Part shown: in pieces, positions 5,920-9,795 of the stretch
Layout of the letters: each line of letters opens with the position of its first letter
Position numbering within the stretch: position 1 is the first letter of the stretch
Source: Pseudomonadota bacterium
GTDB taxonomy: Bacteria > Pseudomonadota > Alphaproteobacteria > Sphingomonadales > Sphingomonadaceae
DNA length: 9,795 bases
Assembly (NCBI GenBank): GCA_023413015.1
Contig: JAEZQR010000092.1
Coordinates: 1 to 9,795, forward strand
Direction of reading: 5' to 3'
The notes under the pieces: generated by a model
What the model was told of the DNA's origin: nothing
Databases searched by the model: none
Seen by the model: the letters and a program-made list of their open reading frames with translations, nothing else
Program-made: the position numbers and the translations under genes

Positions 5920-5944
5920 GACGCAGCCACGTCCCGAAGGTTCC
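5920..5944 (-). promoter_or_regulatory. Candidate EcfG-type promoter of the outer-membrane protein gene
   Basis: On the minus strand GGAAC (5944-5940) and CGTC (5923-5920) are 16 bases apart, one mismatch from the general-stress consensus GGAAC-N16/17-CGTT. Transcription would begin about 30 bases before the ATG, a natural leader length. No better housekeeping promoter is evident. A short motif in GC-rich DNA can match by chance. Confidence 0.35.
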
Positions 5945-6138
5945 TGCCTGAGTTTCACCAATCAAGGTTTCGGACAGGCAAGTTGCAGTGGTGCCACATG
6001 CTTCGAATCCTCTGTGGCATGGACACCGTTTCGCGCCCCGAACATGAATCCCAACTTAATCGCTACGGACGCGTTACTTATCTTGTTTTGGCCATCTTTC
6101 ATTCATTTGGAGTTAAGCCGGCCAACAGCGAAAAAGAA
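5945..6138. other. Intergenic stretch with no gene seen
   Basis: Between the outer-membrane gene signals and the dksA terminator is a gap of about 190 bases. It is noticeably more AT-rich than its surroundings around 6045-6138. Open frames crossing it run on into the antisense of dksA and have no Shine-Dalgarno. I see no tRNA, repeat or convincing small RNA. It may contain further promoter elements of the outer-membrane gene. Confidence 0.5.
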
Positions 6139-6164
6139 AGCCCCGCCTGGATCCAGGCGGGGCT
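6139..6164 (-). terminator. Strong intrinsic terminator of dksA
   Basis: A perfect palindrome with 13-base arms (AGCCCCGCCTGGA and its complement) is followed on the minus strand by TTTCTTTTTCG. It starts 26 bases past the dksA stop. This is the clearest rho-independent terminator in the window; a few central bases must form the loop. Confidence 0.95.
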
Positions 6165-6190
6165 CCGAAAGATCGGCGTGACGCGCAGGG

Positions 6191-6673
6191 TCACTCGTCG
6201 CGTGTCACCTTCTCCAGCCGCTCGTGCTTCTCCTGCGCCTCAAGCGTCATCGTCGCGATCGGCCGCGCTTCGAGGCGCTGCAACGAGATCGGCTCGCCCG
6301 TCACCTCGCAATAGCCATATTCGCCCTCTTCGATCCGCCGCAGCGCGGCATCGATCTTCGAGATGAGCTTGCGCTGACGGTCGCGGGTGCGAAGCTCGAT
6401 CGACCAGTCGGTCTCGCTCGAGGCGCGATCGGTGATGTCGGGCTCGCGCAGCGATTCGCTCTGTAGCGTCTCGAGCGTCTCCTTCGCCTCGCGGAGGATC
6501 TCGTCCTTCCAGGCCAGCAGCTTGCGGCGGAAGTACGCCAGCTGGCGCTCGTTCATGAATTCCTCGTCCGGGGTCGGACGATAATCGGCCGGCAACTCGA
6601 CGCCGGCGACAACCGATTCAGCTTCGAACTCGTTGGATTCGGCGACAGCCGCCGCTCTCCCTACGGCTTCCAT
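6191..6673 (-). CDS. dksA: RNA polymerase-binding transcription factor DksA, single-cysteine type
   Basis: DksA binds the secondary channel of RNA polymerase and, with ppGpp, tunes transcription in the stringent response. It has 160 aa. An acidic N-terminal part is followed by the coiled coil (about residues 41-115), whose tip keeps the essential Asp and Ala (D82 and A84 in TDRASSETDW). The C-terminal globular zinc-finger region (YGYCEVTGEPISLQRLEARP) then follows. Of the four zinc-binding cysteines of E. coli DksA only the first remains (C122); the others align with T125, T143 and A146. This is known in some alphaproteobacterial DksA proteins, which fold without zinc. The ATG at 6673 is chosen for the GGGAG about seven bases upstream; the frame extends to 6709 without such support. 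It stands alone, with its own terminator. Confidence 0.95.
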   Translation of the reverse strand: MEAVGRAAAVAESNEFEAESVVAGVELPADYRPTPDEEFMNERQLAYFRRKLLAWKDEILREAKETLETLQSESLREPDITDRASSETDWSIELRTRDRQRKLISKIDAALRRIEEGEYGYCEVTGEPISLQRLEARPIATMTLEAQEKHERLEKVTRDE

Positions 6674-6722
6674 CCGGATACTCCCTGCCACGACTGCCGC
6701 CCCTAACACGGCGCTCCGTGCC

Positions 6723-6750
6723 CCGCTGCGGGTCGGCCTCCCCGCAGCGG
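6723..6750 (-). promoter_or_regulatory. Inverted repeat in the dksA leader or promoter
   Basis: Ten-base perfect arms (CCGCTGCGGG at 6723-6732, complement at 6741-6750) enclose eight bases, 50 bases upstream of the dksA ATG. It could form a leader hairpin if transcription begins upstream of it. If the adjacent promoter candidate is used, the start lies inside the first arm and the hairpin would be partly lost. Confidence 0.4.
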
Positions 6751-6779
6751 CCTATACATTTTGCGGGGCATCCGAACAA
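6751..6779 (-). promoter_or_regulatory. Candidate dksA promoter
   Basis: On the minus strand TTGTTC (6779-6774), a 17-base spacer and TATAGG (6756-6751) form a moderate housekeeping promoter. The resulting leader would be about 70 bases. Confidence 0.4.
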
Positions 6780-6863
6780 GCGGAACCGGAGCTTGCGACA
6801 AAAGGAATTACTTGAGGCTGAACAGGTCGCCTCAAATAACGGACGCGAGAATAGCACCTGCCA

Positions 6864-6882
6864 TCCCGGCCGACCGCCGGGA
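6864..6882. terminator. Short hairpin downstream of the host-attachment gene
   Basis: TCCCGGC (6864-6870) pairs with GCCGGGA (6876-6882) around five bases, 30 bases past the stop of the minus-strand gene ending at 6913. The stem is short and no T-tract follows, so it is only a weak terminator candidate. It resembles the core of the REP-like repeats and may be a decayed fragment of one. Confidence 0.35.
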
Positions 6883-6912
6883 CAACGAGGCGCAGGGCAA
6901 TGAACTGCTGGG

Positions 6913-7377
6913 CTAAGCTGTGCCCTTCACTTCCGAATTCTGGATGATGCTTTCGATCTCGTCGGTCGGGCGGTTGGTGAGGTCCTTGGCGATCTCGCCG
7001 ACGAGACGCGCCTCGACCTCCTTGTGGTAATGCTTGCGCAGCTCGCCGAGCGCCCTGGGCGGCGCGACGATGATGAGCTTCGAGAATTCGTTCCTGAGCG
7101 CCCGCTTCCTCAGCATCTCGGCGGTATCGGCAGCGAATCGATCCTCCTCGAGCTGGTGGAAATCGGTTTCCTCATAGCCGCTGCGCTGATTCATGCCGGC
7201 GCCGTAGTCGCGCATCGTGCCGGGCTCGTCGGTCGCAAAGTCCTCGCGCGCCGGCACCGGCTTCTCCTCGTGATCGACGACCTCGAGCTTCGGGAAGGCC
7301 TCGTCGCCCTCGTTCTTGAACAGCAGCATCTTGCGGCCATCGGCCACCATAACCATCGCATTGTGCGGAATCTGCAT
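6913..7377 (-). CDS. Host attachment family protein
   Basis: A 154-aa protein resembling the 'protein required for attachment to host cells' family (host_attach, PF10116). Recognisable parts are an N-terminal strand (HNAMVMVADGRKMLLFKNEG), a variable acidic middle (about 36-75), and a C-terminal region with the family run FAADTAEMLRKRA, LIIVAPPRALGELRKHYHKE and a final VEARLVGEIAKDLTN. The fold is predicted to be related to release-factor eRF1 domain 1. The family name comes from Agrobacterium work; many free-living bacteria have it and its biochemical role is not settled. The ATG at 7377 has GGAGG seven bases upstream. The frame remains open to 8013, but that extension is antisense to serS and is not coding. 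It diverges from serS across 94 bases, in which I find no clear promoter. Confidence 0.87.
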   Translation of the reverse strand: MQIPHNAMVMVADGRKMLLFKNEGDEAFPKLEVVDHEEKPVPAREDFATDEPGTMRDYGAGMNQRSGYEETDFHQLEEDRFAADTAEMLRKRALRNEFSKLIIVAPPRALGELRKHYHKEVEARLVGEIAKDLTNRPTDEIESIIQNSEVKGTA

Positions 7378-7471
7378 GGATAAACCTCCGTTAGTCGACC
7401 GCATCAACGCGCGCGAATCGCGAGCGGTTGCCGCTTGGCAAGAACGGTTCGGCCCGTCATAGCGTGCAGCC

Positions 7472-8752
7472 ATGCACGACATTCGTTTCATCCGCGCCGA
7501 GCCGCAGGCGTTCGACGCCGGGTTGGTGCGCCGCGGCGTGTCGCCGGCCGCCGAACGGATCCTGGCGACCGATACCGAGCTACGCACCATCCAGACCGAG
7601 CTGCAGGCGGGCCTCGCCCGCCGCAACGAAGCCTCGAAGGCGATCGGCGCCGCCAAGGCTTCGAAGGACGAGGCAACCGCCCAGGCGCTGATGGCCGAGG
7701 TGGCGGCACTCAAGACCCGCCTGCCCGAGCTGGAGGCGCGCGAACGCGAGCTGAGCGAGACGCTGACCGGCGAGTTGGCAGCGATCCCCAACCTGCCCGC
7801 CCCCGAGGTGCCGGAAGGCGCCGACGAAAGCGCGAATGTACTAGTGCACGAGCGCGGGACGCGCCGCAGCTTCGACTTCCAGCCGCTCGAGCACGACGTC
7901 TTGGGCGAGAAGCTCGGGCTCGACTTCGATGCGGCGGCAGCCGTGGCGGGCAGCCGCTTCGCGGCACTCAAGGGCCAGATGGCGCGGCTGCAGCGGGCGC
8001 TCGGCCAGTTCATGCTCGACGTGCAGACGCGCGAGCACGGCTATACCGAGGTGGCGCCGCCGCTGCTGGTGCGCGACGAGGCGGTGTTCGGCACAGGGCA
8101 GCTGCCCAAGTTCGCCGAGGACCTGTTCCGCACCACCGACGGTCGCTGGCTGATCCCGACCGCCGAGGTGTCGCTCACCAACCTCGTGCGCGAGCGCATC
8201 CTGAACGGTGACGAGTTGCCGATCCGCTTCGCCGCGCTCACCCCCTGCTTCCGGTCGGAAGCGGGTGCGGCTGGGCGCGACACGCGCGGGCTGATCCGCC
8301 AGCACCAGTTCGAGAAGGTTGAGCTGGTGTCGATCACCACGCCCGAGCAGTCCGAGAACGAGCACGAGCGCATGACCGCGTGCGCCGAGACGATCCTCGA
8401 CCGGCTCGGCCTGCCCTACCGCCGCATGCTGCTGTGCACCGGCGACATGGGCTTCACCGCGCGCAAAACTTATGATTTGGAGGTCTGGCTGCCTGGCCAA
8501 GACCAGTATCGCGAGATCAGCTCCTGCTCGAACTGCGGCGACTTCCAGGCGCGGCGCATGAACGCCCGCTTCAAGCGCGAGGGCGACAAGGGCACCACCT
8601 TCGTCCACACGCTCAACGGCTCCGGCCTTGCGGTCGGACGAACGCTCGTCGCGGTGCTCGAAAACTACCAGCAGGCCGACGGGTCGGTATCGATCCCCGA
8701 GGCGCTGCTCCCCTACACGGGCGGGATGACCCGGCTGGAGCCGCAGGACTGA
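7472..8752 (+). CDS. serS: Seryl-tRNA synthetase
   Basis: This is the class II aminoacyl-tRNA synthetase that charges tRNA-Ser, and tRNA-Sec where present, with serine in the cytoplasm. It has 426 aa, the standard bacterial length. Residues 1-100 form the long antiparallel coiled-coil arm that grips the tRNA variable arm (alternating Glu/Arg/Ala helices, with QTELQAGLARRNEASK on the first helix). The catalytic core has TAEVSL at 230-235 (serine site), motif 2 as FRSEAGAAGRDTRGLIRQHQ (260-279) followed by FEKVE, the conserved segment REISSCSNCGDFQARR (347-362), and motif 3 as NGSGLAVGRTLVAVLENYQ (382-400). The ATG at 7472 matches the family N-terminus MHDIRFIRAEP; the Shine-Dalgarno is weak. 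Its stop overlaps the start of surE by one base (TGATG), so the pair is translationally coupled. Confidence 0.98.
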   Translation: MHDIRFIRAEPQAFDAGLVRRGVSPAAERILATDTELRTIQTELQAGLARRNEASKAIGAAKASKDEATAQALMAEVAALKTRLPELEARERELSETLTGELAAIPNLPAPEVPEGADESANVLVHERGTRRSFDFQPLEHDVLGEKLGLDFDAAAAVAGSRFAALKGQMARLQRALGQFMLDVQTREHGYTEVAPPLLVRDEAVFGTGQLPKFAEDLFRTTDGRWLIPTAEVSLTNLVRERILNGDELPIRFAALTPCFRSEAGAAGRDTRGLIRQHQFEKVELVSITTPEQSENEHERMTACAETILDRLGLPYRRMLLCTGDMGFTARKTYDLEVWLPGQDQYREISSCSNCGDFQARRMNARFKREGDKGTTFVHTLNGSGLAVGRTLVAVLENYQQADGSVSIPEALLPYTGGMTRLEPQD

Positions 8753-9540
8753 TGCGCATCCTCGTCACCAACGACGACGGCGTCCATGCGCCGGGCATCG
8801 AGGTCCTCGAGGCGATCGCGCGCGAACTGTCCGACGACGTGTGGGTGGTAGCGCCGGCCGAGGAGCAGTCGGGCGCGGGCCACTCGCTGACGCTGGTCGA
8901 GCCGGTGCGAATCCGCCAGCTGGACGAGCGCCGCTTTGCAGTGCGCGGCACGCCGACCGACAGCGTGATGATGGCGGTCGGCATCGCGATGCGCGACCAC
9001 CGGCCGGACCTCGTGCTGTCGGGCGTCAACCGCGGCGCCAACCTTGCCGAGGACGTGACCTATTCGGGCACCGTGTCGGCGGCAATGGAAGGAACGCTCG
9101 CGGGCATCCCCTCGATCGCGCTCAGCCAGACGCTCGGGACGCAGACCGGCGAATATGAGCCGTTCGCCTGCGCCCGAGCCTGGGGCGCGAACGTGGTTCG
9201 GGCGCTGCTCAAGGCCGGGTGGCCGCGCGGCGTGCTGATGAACGTCAACTTCCCGCCGATCGGTCCGGAGGCGGTGCGCGGCCTGCGCATCACCGAGCAG
9301 GGCTTCCACGATTACGGCCGGCTGATCATCGATGAGCGGCGCGACATGCGCGGCACGCCCTATTACTGGTTCGGCCTCGGCCCCGATGCGACGCAGCCGG
9401 GACACGAAACCGATCTCAAGGCGATCCGCGAGAGCTTCATCTCGGTGACGCCGCTGCACCTCGACCTGACGCATTACCCGACGATCGCGAAGCTGCGCGA
9501 CGCGCTGGGAGATGTCGCGCTTCCGGGAACGTCGGAGTAG
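8752..9540 (+). CDS. surE: 5'/3'-nucleotidase SurE
   Basis: SurE is a divalent-metal-dependent nucleoside monophosphate phosphatase that also acts on short polyphosphate and 3'-nucleotides; it is linked to stationary-phase survival. It has 262 aa, close to the E. coli length of 253. The metal-binding residues are present: D8 and D9 in MRILVTNDDGVHAPG, S40 in APAEEQSGAGHS, and N93 in LSGVNRGANLAEDVTYSGTV, the family signature. The C-terminal half holds the oligomerisation region. The ATG shares its A with the serS stop (TGATG). In many proteobacteria surE is followed by pcm and nlpD. Here no pcm follows; instead a REP-like repeat and a lipoprotein gene do, so the cluster is shortened. Confidence 0.97.
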   Translation: MRILVTNDDGVHAPGIEVLEAIARELSDDVWVVAPAEEQSGAGHSLTLVEPVRIRQLDERRFAVRGTPTDSVMMAVGIAMRDHRPDLVLSGVNRGANLAEDVTYSGTVSAAMEGTLAGIPSIALSQTLGTQTGEYEPFACARAWGANVVRALLKAGWPRGVLMNVNFPPIGPEAVRGLRITEQGFHDYGRLIIDERRDMRGTPYYWFGLGPDATQPGHETDLKAIRESFISVTPLHLDLTHYPTIAKLRDALGDVALPGTSE

Positions 9541-9575
9541 ACGGGAACGGTGGGGGGACACGCCTTCATCTCCGG

Positions 9576-9646
9576 CCGTCATCCCGGCGAAGGCCGGGAG
9601 CTAGACCAACCGTCGTTCTGGGTCCCGGCCTTCGTCGGGATGACGG
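9576..9646. repeat. REP-like palindromic repeat, copy 2
   Basis: Arms of about 30 bases (9576-9605 and 9617-9646) are complementary except at about three positions and enclose an 11-base loop. The left arm begins CCGTCATCCCGGCGAAGGCC, the family core shared with copy 1 at 1797-1869. It lies 35 bases after surE. Its right arm includes the ATG (9640) that opens the following lipoprotein frame. Confidence 0.9.
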
Positions 9647-9795
9647 TGTTGGGGTTCGTACTGGCTGGCTGCGCCGTCAAGCCGTCGTCGGCACCGGCCG
9701 CACCGCCGCCTGCACCCGTTGCAGCGCCGAAACCCGCGCCGGCCGTCGTGAAGCCCGCACCGCAGAAGCCGACCTGGACCGCGCGCAAGGTCGTG
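9640..9795 (+). CDS. Lipoprotein, possibly NlpD-like, 3' end outside window
   Basis: A frame open to the window edge encodes at least 52 aa. MTVLGFVLAGCAVKP contains a lipobox (LAGC, cysteine at residue 11), after which a low-complexity Pro/Ala/Lys/Val linker begins (SSAPAAPPPAPVAAPKP, then PAVVKPAPQKP) and ends in TWTARKVV. A lipid-anchored protein with a flexible proline-rich spacer just after surE is what one expects of an NlpD-type LysM/M23 murein-hydrolase activator, but the diagnostic domains lie beyond the window. The ATG at 9640 belongs to the right arm of a REP-like repeat and lacks a proper Shine-Dalgarno. It would leave only ten residues before the cysteine, short for a signal peptide and without the usual basic start. 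GTG at 9646, TTG at 9649 or an upstream GTG at 9550 are alternatives. The gene is likely real; the start is unsure. Confidence 0.65.
   Translation, partial: MTVLGFVLAGCAVKPSSAPAAPPPAPVAAPKPAPAVVKPAPQKPTWTARKVV

Noticed and set aside
5983..6138. Small plus-strand ORF or small RNA in the AT-richer gap before dksA's terminator
   Set aside because: The open frame runs into antisense dksA, has no ribosome-binding site, and no promoter-terminator pair could be matched on either strand.
5189..6181. 330-codon plus-strand open frame opposite the outer-membrane gene
   Set aside because: It crosses a terminator and the antisense of the barrel gene and carries no family signature.
7378..8013. N-terminal extension of the host-attachment frame on the minus strand
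   Set aside because: It is antisense to serS, is rich in Ser/Arg/Ala as shadow frames are, and the ATG at 7377 has an ideal Shine-Dalgarno.
8713..9582. 289-codon minus-strand open frame opposite surE
   Set aside because: Shadow of surE; long open antisense frames are expected in DNA this GC-rich.
1..9795. tRNA genes, CRISPR arrays, transposases, toxin-antitoxin or defence genes
   Set aside because: No cloverleaf with a TTC arm, no regularly spaced repeats and no protein signature of these classes were seen on either strand.

Overview
The window looks like ordinary chromosomal DNA from a GC-rich alphaproteobacterium, most likely a sphingomonad (Sphingomonas or a close relative). The grounds are strong G/C preference at third codon positions, a single-cysteine alphaproteobacterial-type DksA, paired YdcH/DUF465 mini-proteins, the Tad genes, and the 'GTCATCCCGGCGAAGGCCGG' palindromic repeats typical of these genomes. 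The genus is inferred from these traits, not proven. I see no phage, transposase, CRISPR array or foreign island. No multi-gene system that I would call undescribed is visible.

Layout. (1) 1-1731, plus strand: the 3' end of a Tad pilus locus, with a 5'-truncated tadB followed one base later by a complete tadC. (2) 1732-1895: a REP-like palindromic repeat between two convergent genes. (3) 1896-3633, minus strand: hppD (4-hydroxyphenylpyruvate dioxygenase, tyrosine catabolism) followed by an exported TPR protein whose ribosome-binding site lies in a perfect 14-bp-arm inverted repeat. (4) 3705-4157, plus: a MarR-family regulator divergent from hppD. The gap between them holds a perfect 18-bp palindrome that is the obvious operator candidate. 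(5) 4147-4344 (minus) and 4655-4819 (plus): two small YdcH-like helical proteins, back to back. (6) 4892-5107 and 5261-5881, both minus: a 71-aa unknown protein and an outer-membrane beta-barrel protein, each upstream region with a weak match to an EcfG-type general-stress promoter. (7) 6191-6673, minus: DksA, with a textbook terminator. (8) 6913-7377, minus: a 'host attachment' family protein. (9) 7472-9540, plus: serS and surE with a TGATG overlap. (10) 9576-9795: a second REP-like repeat running into the start of a lipoprotein gene cut by the window end.

The genes are mostly housekeeping. serS-surE, perhaps continuing into the lipoprotein, forms one co-directional unit. hppD and the MarR gene form a likely catabolic gene/regulator pair. 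Terminator hairpins at 4839-4869, 5215-5240 and 6139-6164 divide the rest into short transcription units. Several start codons given here are internal to the longest possible ORFs and were chosen because a Shine-Dalgarno sequence or the protein family supports them. The most useful leads are regulatory: the 18-bp operator candidate, the hairpin over the TPR gene ribosome-binding site, the 16-bp palindrome before the 71-aa gene, and the start codon lying inside a REP element.
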